Numbered from the stretch's first letter, positions 1 through 12,450 are shown. The stretch: 64,000 bases of DNA from Siphonodentalium dalli (GCA_032622095.1 CP136061.1:42787797-42851796); one strand, 5' to 3'. Translations and numbers: made by a program. Notes: generated from the letters alone by a model not told the origin.

Positions 1-665
1 TGAACATTTCCTAAGGATAACTACTCACCAATGATGCTTTGGTATAGAAGGGTTAAACTTATTATCTGAACATTTCCTATGTGATAACTACTCATCGATT
101 ATGCTTTAGAATAGAGCGGGTTAAACATAGTATCTGAACTTTTCCTATGGGATAGCTGCTCATCAATGAAGTTTTTGGATAGAAAGGGTTAAACTTATTA
201 TCTGATCATTTGCTAGGGGATAACTACTCACCAATGGTGCTTTTTTGGATATAAAGGGTTAAACTTGTTATCTCAACATTTCCTATGGAATAACTGCTCA
301 TCAATGAAGCTTTTGGATATAAAGGGTTAAACTTATTTGATCATTTCCTATGGAATAACTACTCAACAAATGATGCTTTAGGATAGAAAGGGTTAAACAT
401 GTTATCTGAACATTTCCTATGGGATAACTACTCATCAATGATGCTTTATTAATAAAAGGATTAAACTTACTATATGAACATTTCCTGCGGGATAACTACT
501 CATCAACGATGCTTTAATATAGAAAGGGTTGAACTTATTATCTGAACATTTCCTATGGAGTAACTACTCATCAATGATGGTTTAGTATAGGAAGGGTTAA
601 ACATATTATCTGATTCATTTCCAATGGGATAATTGCTCATCGATGAAGTTTTTGGATAGAAGTTG
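1..665. repeat. Tandem array, ~67-bp unit
   Basis: About ten imperfect copies of a 66-68 bp unit run from the window edge. Each copy holds a TGAACATTTCCTATGGGATA-like start, an ACTACTCATCAATGATGCTT-like middle and an AGAAAGGGTTAAAC-like end. Copies differ by scattered substitutions and small indels, so the array is not freshly amplified. It is cut by the left edge, so its full length is unknown. Confidence 0.9.
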
Positions 666-786
666 TTAATCAAACCACTGCGTGTGTATTTTCTGTACGA
701 CGTATGCATAAGTTATACTATGCAAGCATTGTCTTAATGTATTATTATAACGCCATTAGTTTAGTTCGAAATATTCCGAACGTATG

Positions 787-1118
787 CCATGACAGTACCG
801 CCTAGCCGTCTCATTACGAACAGCTACCGCGACAGTAACGCCTCTCCATCTCACACCGAACGGCTTTCGCGACAGACCGCCTCTCCATCTCATTGCGAGC
901 CGCTACCGCGACAGTACCGCCTCTCCATCTCATTATGATCGCCTACCGCGACAGTACCGCCTCTCCATCTCATTGCGAGCCGCTACCGCGACAGTACCGC
1001 CTCTCCATCTCATTATGATCGCCTACCGCGACAGTACCGCCTCATCATCTCATTACGAACGCATACCGCGACAGTACCGCCTCTCCATCTCATTACCGCG
1101 ACAGTACCGCGTCTCCAG
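787..1118. repeat. Tandem array, 40-bp unit, GC-richer than surroundings
   Basis: About eight copies of a 40-bp unit built on CTACCGCGACAGTACCGCCT followed by CTCCATCTCATT. The first copies are diverged, the central ones nearly identical, and the last is shortened. The open frame across it (973-1227) is a by-product of the repeat. Confidence 0.88.
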
Positions 1119-1841
1119 CTCTGCTGACTTTCATATTAGTACAATAATTGAAGCTGCAATGCAGACTAAATATACATATTCAATCCTCAATAACCAATGT
1201 AGGTGCCCCATGGTAATGGCTCATTAGACCCACTTGCATAAGCCGTTAAGCGATGACATCCAATTTCCAATCCTGGTAAGTGGGAATATGTGATGTATAC
1301 GCATAGGATAGACAACTTAGTTTATATATCTCGTCAATGTTGTCAATTGCGTACTGGGGTAATTGATTTTCACGTCTAGTGGAGTGATGTTCTATTTAAA
1401 CTAGAATGCACTCAGAGAGATGACAACGTGCGCAAAAATGTAATAAAAAATAATTTAAAAAATAATTTCACTGTATTTTACTTAATTTATTTAATTTAAT
1501 TTAATGTTAGCAAAAAAAGACAATTACCATTTCTCATTTCATCACAGATAAAAGGCAAATTACTATATTAATCATTTAAGTAATTAAAACCAATTCCATG
1601 TTGCCGAAAGGATGAGACATTTTTTTCAGCGGCATATTTTGATTTTCATTTTCCGATAGTCAAAGTTGACCAAAGGAGCAATTATAAGAAATAATTAATA
1701 CCATTTGTGTAAATATTGATAGCAGCCAATATGCTATAATAAATATCAATAATTAATCAATAATTAATCAATAACGATCATTTTATGTAATAATAAACTC
1801 TTCAAACGGTGTTTGTGTCAACAAATGCGTTTTATTTTGAG
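1119..1841. other. AT-rich stretch without a recognised gene
   Basis: No convincing coding segment. It contains runs such as TTAATTTAATTTAATTTAA near 1490 and a short AATTAATCAAT triplication near 1745. Confidence 0.6.
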
Positions 1842-2455
1842 TTACGTCATTCGTCGTATTTGACCCGGAACTCGGTTGAAGGTTAGGTTATTCAACCTAT
1901 TGCGTCGCATTACGAAATCGCGTTTTGAATGTCTCTCTTTTCCCGCACGATAAAAAGAGGTCTTCGCATGAACCAAAAATGATAAAACTTCCCAATTATA
2001 AGTAAAAATACCCAAATGAAGGAGTCTATGTGGGTCCCGAAGGATTCTATAGACTCTTTGATGTAGAGTTCTGATGGATAAAATGTAGGTCGATCTATTT
2101 TTGTCATAATTCTGACGTATTTTGACCTGGGAGAAAAAATCGAAATCGAGGCTCACTACGAGCATGCCAGTTTTAAATATAGAAACAGGGAATCCCGACA
2201 AATGGCGATATCGGCGACAAACAAATAATCGAAAACAACACATAAAATAAACATAGCAAAAACGCTGCACAGTAAAAATATCAGAACGTCACGAGGTTTT
2301 ACGTCGTTTTTGATGACGTCATGGAGTGAAACGGAGTAGAGTGACACCAACGTACGAATCTGTCTGATCGCCATACTGTTGCGCGAGCGCACGTAATAAC
2401 CAAAACAAATCTCAAACAAACCTGACCGAACAAGTATCTTTGTCGTTATATTCTC
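1842..2455 (-). other. Unrecognised overlapping ORFs with one membrane segment; possible first exon
   Basis: Two minus-strand open frames overlap here: 2419-2156 (87 codons) and 2270-1842 (142 codons). The first has a polar N-terminal stretch followed by a hydrophobic segment at about residues 46-70 (LIFLLCSVFAMFILCVV), which resembles a signal anchor. Around 2280-2460 the DNA is richer in CpG than its surroundings and carries a perfect CRE octamer TGACGTCA at 2314-2321. A first exon near a promoter is possible. No good splice donor was found and neither protein resembles a known family, so a chance ORF is equally likely. Confidence 0.15.
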
Positions 2456-3179
2456 GCTGCGCTAGGGTCCCATCACACGTGGATAGATGCTTATTTACTT
2501 AAGCAGTTCATTTGAGTATTTGCTTAGCAGTGCTTAATTCTTACATTTGATGTACACGGTTTCAGGTGTATTAATTATTTTATTCAATACACATTGACGA
2601 CCAATAGTTTAATAATTGTCCTGTTAACGTAATATCGTGTATGTCTGAGTAATGGCTGATGAGTTCGGCGAGATATATATATGCCTTCGCTTCCATCTTA
2701 TTTTATATCTTACCGGCTACTCAGAATTCACGTTGCTATCACAATATATTTGAACTCATTATATGCATTCAGTATTTAACTTTATACAAGGCTTTGGTCG
2801 TTTGAAATAATATCAAGTGCCTTGGAGCTCACCAAGCATGTTGCACAGAAACCATTTTCAGGGTTTGATTGGAATAGGTATAATATTATCAACTGACTCC
2901 CTTATTTGTAAATGCGAATGCTTTAAATGATAACGGTAAGCGTGAGGCGTGGGTATTGATAGTGCTAAGTCCCATGAATTTTTTATGCATCAATGTTGGT
3001 CTCACAGTGTAGGTATCGAACAATTCTCCGTCCCACGTACACAACAATTTGATTCACGTACATTACCCGAATGGGATAAAACTATATCATCCAATTTATA
3101 TATCAGTATATATAAATGTAGGCCATTGTCCAAAATTGAATTTGCAAGTACTATAAAGCCACACAGTTAGACTACGTGT
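2456..3179. other. Unannotated sequence
   Basis: No gene, RNA or clear repeat seen. The 73-codon ORF at 2949-3170 has no recognisable features. Confidence 0.5.
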
Positions 3180-3584
3180 TTAACCCTTTACCCAACAAAC
3201 CGGCCAAAACCGGCCAAATAAAGCTTCAACAGCCTAAAATATCTTCGGTCTGTCTCAATATAACCATACAAATATCATATGGATATCATTGGAACCGGCT
3301 CCTTGACCACATTGTGATAGTTACAGTTATGCCCTGTGCCAATGCATTCTCTTATATATGCGAGTCGACCATAGGTCGCCTCGCATATATAAGAGAATGC
3401 ATTGGCCTAAACAAAATCTTTTAAAAACATTTTTTACCATTTTTTCTTACATTCTTTAACAATTTTATAATTTTTAATGTGTTAAACCAATGCATTCTCT
3501 TATATATGCGAGGCGACCTATGATCGACTCGCATATATAGGAGAATGCATTGGCACAGGGCCGTTCTGTTGGGTAAAGGGTTAA
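3180..3584. mobile_element. Family A MITE, copy 1 (piggyBac-like ends)
   Basis: A 405-bp element whose ends read TTAACCCTTTACCCAACA and TGTTGGGTAAAGGGTTAA. TTAA target duplications plus termini beginning CCC are typical of piggyBac-type non-autonomous elements. Inside are two 67-70 bp hairpins (3337-3406 and 3487-3553) in opposite orientation, each with arms reading GCCAATGCATTCTCTTATAT. They are separated by an AT-rich spacer. No transposase is encoded, so mobility would depend on a source elsewhere. Confidence 0.82.
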
Positions 3585-5336
3585 AATGTCATATAATAAA
3601 TAAATAAATCGATCTAGTCTATATGCAATTAAAGTTAATTTGTGAGTCAGCACTTGTACTCCAATCACATTGTCTATAAGAATGTATGTATCATTTCCTA
3701 TGTGTTTAGACAAACAATTATGTTTAAACTATTACATCGAAATAAGTTATTTCTTATAATTTGAATTTAGTCCAAATAATAGGACAGTTCGTCCAATTTT
3801 CAATTATATATACCCATTACATTTATAAATTCCTTGTGATAAACAATTATGTGTTAGGAACAATCCAGCTGAAGAGAAATTTGGTTTCATCATTTGATTG
3901 ATCGGACCAATTGAATCCAACAATACTGTCACAGTGGACTAACATGCGTGCGATTGCAGCCCGCGCACCAATTGCAACTTCGTACTTGGCAGTAATGCCC
4001 TCGCACATGTGCCAACCATATTTTACAGTTGATAGCTAATGATTAAATTATGTTGATATGTGGATGTCACCTGACTGTGTAGATCCGCTAGGTGTATGTT
4101 ACTCACTGCTGATAATTACTGGCATGTTGATATCATGTTATCGGTGGTTAAATGTCTAACGAAATTGTGTACGAATTGGTAGGCCATATCCAATATAAAT
4201 TATTGTTTCTTCGTCTCTTGATCAAAATGGATGGATATCATAACAAAACGCTCAATAGATGTATTAGTATATTGCGACAGCGACGTGAATCTTGGACTGC
4301 CGGTGTGAAACAAAATAATATGGATGTGAGGGCACAACCCTGTGAATTAATTCATCAACCACTACTGAGACACCCATGAATATATTATGTTGGTGGGAAT
4401 TTGATTTAATATATAGGTTGCAACCGCGAATAGTTCATAAAATGAGTATTTGCAACGAACCTGTAACCTGTAATGTTATCTAAATCCTCAGAGGTGAGAA
4501 GTACTAAACAAATATGAATGATAACTGTTTGTGCAAACATCCATGTCCGTGCGTGGTGGCACCACACGGAAATGTAGCGAAAGCAATTTTAGTTCGGTCT
4601 AAATTGCTGGTGATTATTGTCAGTTATTACTTTGGAACATACGTAGAAACCAACTACCATGGTAAGCAATTGATAACATTAGCGAGATAATGTGAACGAA
4701 GTTGCCCAACATTTTCGTATAAATAACATATATGCACTTATTGGGAATTGAAATATGTCCGTTATCTCCAGAGGTTTATGATTGTGGCCTAATGTGCTTA
4801 TAGTATGGAACAAATCCTTAGTTATTGATAATTGGAAAAAATAACCATTATTGCATAGGTGTTTTAATCGGCACTGTGGCTTCCAGTATTGCTATACTAA
4901 TGTGGATGTTTGCAGTTGCATCATGTAGCAGAACATGGACATTTATACCGCCAAATGCATGGATGTCAGATTGAAATTCGGTCGTATTTAAGAAATTGGA
5001 TATCATATGATGTCGTTATTTCGAGAACTTAATGCACAGTAACTATCTTAATGCCCCTAGTCTCTTCAGATAAGGATCAGATTGGCCACAGTGAAATATA
5101 TGTACGAACAAGTCAGCTACAACAGTCATACAATGTGATTTTCTTGCAACTCAGAAGTTGGTCGTTTTACCGGAACAGTTGTGTTTATGTTGGCGGTCAA
5201 TTTTGTCTCCATCATCAGCTTTACGTAGCCTTACATACTCCATCCAATGAAATGCCATATTATATAAAGCACTCGCGATGTCCTAGTCCGATTAGCATAC
5301 ATCTGGTGTATAGAGTGTCAATATACAAATTGTAAG
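3585..5336. other. Unannotated sequence
   Basis: Mostly unique, AT-rich DNA. The ORFs at 4152-4379 and 5051-5335 show no domain, signal peptide or splice logic and are treated as chance. Confidence 0.5.
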
Positions 5337-5347
5337 GCCATATTGGA

Positions 5348-5370
5348 CGCCATCTTGGACGCCATCTTGG
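5348..5370. promoter_or_regulatory. Two tandem YY1-like motifs
   Basis: CGCCATCTTGG occurs twice, 12 bp apart (5348-5358 and 5360-5370). Its complement CCAAGATGGCG matches the YY1 core, a motif that often sits near animal transcription starts. No adjoining first exon was recognised, so a regulatory role is only a suggestion. A single similar motif lies at 15969-15979. Confidence 0.25.
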
Positions 5371-5989
5371 ATTTTATTACCGTCCTAATCTAGGATTTGA
5401 ACAATAATTTACATTATCAGTGTCCCCGGAGAATTATACACAATATGACAAGGGAAACTTTGCATTGTCAATTTATTTGTTGGACACAAAAAACATGGAC
5501 GCATCTATGTGGTTATTTGTGAAATTGGGAAGGGTTAAGTTTTTGTCTACTATGTAAAAACTTGGAGAGATATAATGTAAGTAGGGACATCTGTATATAG
5601 GGAATACTATATCATTTCCAAATGTATATAGCTTGGAAGTATTAGGCAGATATGGTATGTTTGAACAGAGTTGACACACGACACTTTATCTGAATCGCCA
5701 AGCATTTTAGACGCGCCTCGTTACATTATTTACAATAAAGTAACCAAATCATAACGAAGGCAGCAGCACAATGTTGAATCTGATTAAGTGTCTACATTCG
5801 TTAAATAATTTGCAAATATGCTTACAATCTTCACGATTTTGATGCCATGTTAACCAGTTGGCTAATGCACCTATTGTGGCTCGGCGCCCTCTGAATTCGA
5901 TAATTAAAGTAATTTTCTCATAAGAAAATGATGGTCGCATAAATTCCCCCGATGTTCGACCGTAACCCCTAGCACCGCCTATACTAGTA
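5371..5989. other. Unannotated sequence before the LINE
   Basis: No gene recognised. The minus-strand ORFs here (5473-5679 and 5749-5940) have no identifiable features. Confidence 0.45.
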
Positions 5990-8329
5990 CCGTAAATGTA
6001 AATGGAAGACTATACGCAACCGATGATCTAGATAAGGCCAACATACTGAACAAGAGCTTCATTTCAAATTCATCGATACATGACTCAAATCACAGTTTAC
6101 CTTTTTTAAATTCTCGTTGTAGCAATACTATGAACGACTTTGAGTCCACCGAAGACGAAATAATTTTAGCAATTAAATCTCTAAAATAAAACAAGGCCAA
6201 TGGCCACGATGGAATTAGTGCGAGAATGCTTCAAGCCACGGCTAAAAAAATTGCTTATCCTTTAAATTTACTCTTCCGAAAATCATCCGATACCACAAAA
6301 TTTCCATCTATATGGAAAAAGGCAAATGTTGTTCCCATCTTTAAAAAAGACGACTCCGCTGATAGTAAGAACTATCGCCCCATCTCGCTTCTACCATGCA
6401 TTGGAAAGATATTCGAAAAAGTTGTCTTAAAACAGATCAGGAAGTTCTTTAATGAAAATGAACTAATATACTCACGCCAATCGGGTTTCATGCCAGGGCA
6501 AAGTACATCTCATCAACTCATAGATCTATATAATCACCTGAGCAAATCTCTCGACAATGGCTTATATACGTGTTCTACTTTCTGTGATATATCGAAGGCA
6601 TTCGAGAGAGTTTGGCACAGTGGATTGGTACATAAACTGTCTAGTTATGGCGTGCGAGGGAAACCATTGAAATGGATAGAAAATTATCTAAGAAACGTCC
6701 AGCAGCGCGTATTAGTAAACGACAGCTTTTCTGATTATGAGATCATCCCAGCGGGAGTCCCTCAAGGCTAAATTTTAGGACCTTTTCTATTTTTAGTTTA
6801 CATAAATGACCTACCTGACAACATCAGTTCCGTGACCAGAATGTACGCCGACGATACCTATCTTACAAATAGCCACCACGATCTGAATGAGTTAGCACGG
6901 ATTATGAATATGGACCTTGAAACCATAGCAACATGGTCCAAAAATTGGCTGGTCAGCTTTAATCCCTCAAAAACAATGGGCATGTCATATTCATTGATTG
7001 GCACCTCTGGTGATATCCCTAATTTAACTTTTAATAGTGACACAATATCATTTGTTGAGACACACAAACACCTTGGTCTTGAGCTCCAATCAAATATGTC
7101 GTGGAACAATCATATAAATGCAACTATAAAGAGAGTAGCATCCCGCTTATCACAACTTAGAAAATTTAAATTCCAACTCGACAGGAAGACATTAGAAAAT
7201 ATATATAAAAAATATATACTGCCTCTATATGATTACTCGGATGTAGTCTGGGCATGCGCGCCAAAATATCAATTGGATAAACTTGACCGATTACACATTG
7301 ATGCAGCCAGAATTGTCAGCGGCCTCACGCGTTCAGTATCAGATACAGACATTATGACAGAAGTCGGCTGGCCCTCGCTAAGAAAAAGGCGCGAACTTCA
7401 TAAATTACAAACTATGTATAACATTGTAAATCAGAGGGCCCCTACTTACCTCACTAAAATAATACCACCCAGGATAGCCGATATATCCGAGTATGAATTC
7501 AGAAACCCCGAAATTTTTTACACATACTTCAGCAATACCGAGCACTACAAAAAGTCATTTTTTCCCTCAACAATAAAAGCGTGGAACGACATGCCTTCCG
7601 CAATAACAGAAGCTCCGACGATTTTCGATTTTAAAGATTATCTTAGAATAATTGATCCCACCGCTAGACCTCCAATATATTTCTATACAGGTCGTAGGAA
7701 ATATAATGTATTGCACGCCAGACTAAGAAACTATTGTAGTGATCTTCAGTCTGACAAATTTCAGAATTATATTGCAGGAAGCCCACGTTGTACGTGCGGC
7801 AACCAGTGTGAAGATGCCTATCACTACTTCTTTATGTGTCCCCACTACCAGTCAGAACGAACTGAGATGTTTCATATGCTACACAGAGAAGGAATTAAAT
7901 TAACGCACATGAACAATCTACTTGCTGGCCTCCCGAATGCTCATAACAAACAAAATGTGAAATTGTTCAAAATAGTCCAGCATTTTATCGCGGAGACTTA
8001 ACGTTTCTAGTTAAATTTCAAGATAAGAAATTAGTTTATCAATTATCACATGTTTTCCTTTCGCCTCACCATAGAATGCAACTCGGCGTTGGCACCCCCC
8101 CTCCCCCCCCCACCAATCACTCTCACTGACTCACTCTCATCCTTCCTCAATGATTTGTTACAATCTGCCATCATCACCTTTCTCATTCACCACGTGCAGC
8201 TGTAAATAAGTTACTTATTGTGCCATTTTGTTAAACAAATTGTTTGTATCAATGTATACCGGAGAGGGGCTCATTAAGTTTTGTAACTTGTGCCCCAATC
8301 CATTTTGTATTATACTACAAATAAAATAT

Positions 8330-8360
<31 letters not shown>
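5990..8360 (+). mobile_element. 5'-truncated non-LTR retrotransposon (LINE)
   Basis: A LINE fragment starting inside the reverse transcriptase region and ending in a ~28-nt poly(A) tail at about 8333-8360, preceded by AATAAAATATG. The heptamer ACTAGTA directly precedes the likely 5' boundary (5983-5989) and recurs directly after the tail (8361-8367), a plausible short target-site duplication. The 5' end was lost, as usual in target-primed insertion. The 3' UTR (8002-8330) includes a C-rich run near 8095. RT and C-terminal motifs point to the Jockey/CR1-like range of LINEs, but the clade cannot be fixed by eye. Confidence 0.88.
5992..8001 (+). pseudogene. LINE reverse transcriptase ORF, broken by two stop codons
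   Basis: One reading frame runs from 5992 to 8001 and is interrupted only by TAA at 6187-6189 and TAA at 6769-6771. Visible blocks in order are NKANGHDGIS (the usual N-K-A-P-G-x-D-G-I block), YRPISLLPCIGKIFEKV, SGFMPGQST, FCDISKAFERVWH (catalytic Asp block), GVPQG followed by the second stop, ILGPFLFLVYINDLP, and MYADDT with the catalytic YADD (6844-6855). The stop at 6769 replaces the usual Ser of GVPQGS. After the polymerase come thumb and linker sequences and a C-terminal cysteine/histidine cluster, CTCGNQ..C..HYFFMC..H, near 7791-7845. The endonuclease and any ORF1 are missing. Few lesions suggest a fairly recent insertion, but the copy is dead. Confidence 0.9.
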
Positions 8361-8362
<2 letters not shown>

Positions 8363-8394
8363 TAGTAGTCCTATATAACATATGTTCAAATTCA

Positions 8395-9420
8395 CCAATC
8401 TAGTTTAAAGCAATGTAATGACTGTTCAAACCAAGTAACGATGCCAAATTTCACCCACCTAGTGTCTTGAACAAACCAGAGATTGTTCCCATCCATACAC
8501 CGTGTGTCACACACCAACAAACTAGTGTCACAACCGACCACACAACAATTGTACGAATTCGTAGATATGATGTTCCAATACACAACGTGGGGTCCTAATC
8601 CACCAACTAGCGTCCTCAACCAGCCAACGAATGTCCCAAACCATCCAATGAGTAGCTCAATTCATTCTTTTCGAGTCCAACACTATTCAATGATTGCACA
8701 TGCCACACACAGATGGGCACAAACCATAGAATGTGTCACACACCACGATGTTACTGCACCAACACATCCTATAAATAAACCAAAGCCACACAATTAATGC
8801 ACACACAATTGTGTTGTCCGAAACCACCCAAATGGTGTCTCAAATTTTACAACGAATGTCCAAAACCATCAAGTGAGGGCACAAACCACACACTCAGTAT
8901 ACAAAAAGCCACTACCATAGTGTCTCATACCATCAAGCAGATAGCATGACCCAGTCACTGAATTGTCCATACCATAACACGAGTGCCAACAACACACATT
9001 GAGTGTCACAAACTACCAAACGGTTATTCCATACCACCCAGTGTTTTTCACAAACCATCCAACGAGTATACCAAAATGCCCTTGCAATGTGTTCCGAACA
9101 ATCCAATGGGTGTCACACCCACACACTTGAGTGTTACAAACCGCACAACTAGCGTCCAAGTCACCCGGTGAGTGTGCCAACCACCACATAATTTCATATT
9201 CAGCCAAATAGTGTCCTAAAACATACAAGTTGTATCCATTATCAGACAACTAATGTTCAGAACGACAAAATAAGTGGACCAATCCACACACAGTGATATA
9301 CACATCCAGCACATACGACTCACCGGGTGTCTCAAACCGCACGTGGTGTCTCCAATCACTCAAATGACGTCCTAATCAATACATAAGTGTCCACAGTCTA
9401 GAGTAAACCACATATAAAAT
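8395..9420. repeat. Degenerate ~21-22-bp minisatellite
   Basis: Loose repeats of AAACCAYCCAAYGAGTGTCC-like words follow each other for about 1 kb. They differ by many substitutions and indels. The consensus resembles the clean 22-bp arrays at 12181-12360 and 16546-16775. ORFs on both strands here are repeat artefacts. Confidence 0.65.
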
Positions 9421-9890
9421 AGTGCGTCTGATGACATTTCGTATAGTATTCATTTCCCAACCTCGTGATTCCACATCAGTAGTGTGACTATTATTTTATT
9501 CAAATGTTTTTATTCAGACAATATATCATAACACAATATATATAGAACATGTTAAAATTAGTACAACAAATTAAATATATATATACCTTACATCACAAAG
9601 ACTTTTGTCTGTTTTTTTATGTTTTTTTCTGGGGCGAGATGGGGATATACGAATTTCGTACATAGTTTCTAAAAAATAATTTGATATCAAGCATTCTAGT
9701 ATCTAGTTAAATTATTTGTTGCACATATACTATCGGTATTTCATACAAAAATAAGAAATAGTGTCGGCTATGTATATAAAACATGATTTATCGTCGCATA
9801 ATATCACAATGCATGATATGCATATGCCATTAAACAGTGGTCAGTGATGATTTAAGAGAAAACATGTTAACACTGACGATTTAGTACTAC
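9421..9890. other. AT-rich stretch, nothing recognised
   Basis: No coding, RNA or transposon signature seen. It contains T-rich and ATATAT tracts around 9540-9630. Confidence 0.5.
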
Positions 9891-9985
9891 CAATATAACG
9901 AAGTCCAATCAGAACTCACTATTAATAGAACAATATAACGGAGTCCAATCAGAACTCACTATTAGTAGCACAATATAACGAAGTA
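9891..9985. repeat. Short tandem repeat, ~37-bp unit
   Basis: Two and a half copies of CAATATAACGAAGTCCAATC followed by AGAACTCACTATTA(A/G)TAG. Confidence 0.8.
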
Positions 9986-10129
9986 TAATCGAAACGATTA
10001 ACATAGCGCGATGTGACGTAAGTCGGGGGATGTCACGAGCCTTCCGAGAAATGACGAGATGGGGGAGTACGACAGACTCAGTATCCATATGAATCTGAGT
10101 GTCTGTCTAAACGACTGAAGTGTTTCATT

Positions 10130-10520
10130 CAATCCGATGAGGATTTCATATCCCACAGGGATGTCACAAACAACACACATAGTATCCGAAACCATCCGAT
10201 GGTTGACCCGAACCATAGCTACACAACATGTCACAAACCACACATGTATCATCACAAACAGTCTGATGGGTGTCTGATACCACAGGAGTGCTCCAAACTC
10301 AGGTAGTATCACTAGCCACCCAGTGGGTGTCATAATTCGTGCAGTCATCCGACTACCATAAACCACGCAGTTAGTGTCCGGGCTACCCATCGAGAGCCCT
10401 AAACAATGTGTGTCCAAATCTCCATTCGATTTCTCCAAACGACACAAGTAGTGTTCGAATCCACCCAGACCTAGTATCACAAGCTAACCATTGAGTTACC
10501 AGCCACCCAATGAGTGTCTG
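10130..10520. repeat. Degenerate 22-bp minisatellite, second block
   Basis: Words such as CACAAACCACAC, ATCCGATGGGTG and CACCCAGTGGGTGTC recur at about 20-22 bp spacing. This is the same decayed family as 8395-9420. The 160-codon minus-strand ORF (9998-10480) runs through it and is not supported as a gene. Confidence 0.55.
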
Positions 10521-10686
10521 AAAGTCTAGATGAGACTGAGATTTTGGGAAACTGGAATCTCATCAAAGGTTATTGCTTAACGTCGGTCATCCTTACTGGT
10601 CAAGCTAGGAGAAAATGGACCCTTCGCCATGTGTGCAATGATTCAGTCTCACTCAAGTCACGCTCGCGACAATAGCTTATAATAAT

Positions 10687-11140
10687 TTAACCCTTTACCC
10701 AACAAAACGGCCAAAAACGCCCAAATAAAGCTTCAACAGCCTAAAATACCCCGTGCCAATGCATTCTCTTATATATGCGAGTCGACCATAGGTCGCCTCG
10801 CATATATAAGAGAATGCATTGGCCTAACAATTTTTTATCATTTTTGTTAAATAAAAGTTTCTTACAATTTTTAGGACATAAAATAAAAAACATCCATTAC
10901 CCAGCAGGGAGCCCCACACATATATAGAAGCATATAGAAGAGTGTCGTCTGCTCATGTTTGTCTGGGGCTCTATATGGGTGAAATTATAAAATTGTTAAA
11001 GAATACAAGAAAAAATTATTAAAATTGTAAAACATTGTTAGGCCAATGCATTCTCTTATATATGCGAGGCGACCTATGGTCGACTCGCATATATAAGAGA
11101 ATGCATTGGCACAGGGCCGTTCTGTTGGGTAAAGGGTTAA
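10687..11140. mobile_element. Family A MITE, copy 2
   Basis: The same termini as copy 1 (TTAACCCTTTACCCAACA and its complement) with TTAA on both sides. The same paired hairpins lie at 10755-10823 and 11041-11110. It is about 50 bp longer than copy 1, mainly because a small hairpin element sits in the spacer (10899-10981). Confidence 0.82.
10899..10981. mobile_element. Small stem-loop element with GGAGCCCC ends, copy 1
   Basis: Starts TACCCAGCAGGGAGCCCCA and ends TGGGGCTCTATATGGGT, giving an imperfect inverted repeat, with a central loop reading GAGTGTCGTCTGCTCATGT. A second copy with identical loop sequence lies at 39347-39421. Its presence inside the MITE spacer shows that it was inserted or exchanged there. 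Confidence 0.55.
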
Positions 11141-12180
11141 TCGGCTAATGTTTACAGGGTCCCCAAATATAGAATTATTATTACTATGCACGCGCCATAT
11201 AGCAAATCACCACGGATAATCAACCAATGTTGCAATCTCATTTGGATAACTATGTGTTTAGTAATGGTTTCTGAAATTACAAAATAAAAGAGATGTATGA
11301 TACTCAAGAAAAATATACAAAAACCTGATGCATATAGAATTGATAAAGCATTATTCCTGATTGCACACACAAATGATAAAAATATTTCGAATATATATAG
11401 TCTATTGGCCACTTACTTTAAATGCTAATTTGCATGACATTAAATTACCCGAGTATTACGACTTATAGCCTGCAAAATCCCGTTCAATGTCTGGCTGTAT
11501 ATACTAAGGGAATTCAACTGTGACATTTGATACATTTGATACAATTGATAGAATTATTCATAAGTAAGCGCGCTAGGGTTTGTTCACACACTGGCGATTT
11601 TTAAAGGACTGATGATTATTGTTCTAAATGAATGATGAACATATTTCATAAAATGTGTGAGCGAAGTCTTATTAATTTCCCTTAGTAAATGCAGCCAAAA
11701 CATACTCCAAAACTTGTTCTTGAGAAAATTTACCATTGCGTATTCATTCATATCCATTTATATCCATACATCAAGAACATATTTGTTTATTTGCTGGAAT
11801 CCATATCTATATCTAAATCCAATTTAACTTCTAATTTAATCTGAACATTACAGTGAAATATTTAAATTATTTATGTAGCCATTATTGATTGTATTTTGTC
11901 AGTCAGGGTGCCGGGTAGACGGCTGCCATATTTGCAACACTCCACACAATACCTATACGAATTCACTTATATATAAAATGTATTAATGTATAATGTATTG
12001 TGATATAAAAATATTATCCTATCCTATGCTCACGGCGACCAGCCGTTATAGTGCTAAAGACATGGTAGATTGTCTGGTTTGGGCACTAAGTAACGTATAC
12101 GGTTTGATTCTCTAATTGGATGGGTTAAAACATTCATGGCGCATTATATTATTCGTTATGTGTTTTTGGTATGTCTTTTT
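11141..12180. other. AT-rich unannotated sequence
   Basis: No gene recognised. The ORFs at 10985-11191 and 11152-11412 read through MITE or AT-rich DNA. Confidence 0.5.
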
Positions 12181-12360
12181 TGTGTTGGAACACTCGGTAT
12201 ATGGGTTTGGAACACTCGGTGTATGGGTTTGGAACACTCGGTGTATGGGTTTGGAACACTCGATGTATGGGTTTGGAACACTCGGTGTATGGGTTTGGAG
12301 CACTCGGTGTATGGGTTTGGAACACTCGGTGTATGGGTTTGGAACACTCGGCGTATGGGT
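12181..12360. repeat. Clean 22-bp tandem array, 8 copies
   Basis: Near-identical copies of TTGGAACACTCGGTGTATGG plus GT. It is the reverse complement of the array at 16546-16775. Because 22 is not a multiple of 3, all frames stay open and encode the same scrambled peptide, which explains the overlapping ORFs on both strands. Confidence 0.95.
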
Positions 12361-12450
12361 GGAGCTGATGTGGCTGTTGTTGGTGGTGTTGGTGGTGGTG
12401 TTTGTGTTTTGGGTGGTGGTGTTGGTGCTGGCTGCATTGGGGGTGTCGGT
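12361..12450. repeat. G/T-rich simple repeat
   Basis: Runs of GGTGGTGTTGGTGGTGG directly follow the 22-bp array. The DNA then becomes unique up to about 12695. Confidence 0.8.
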
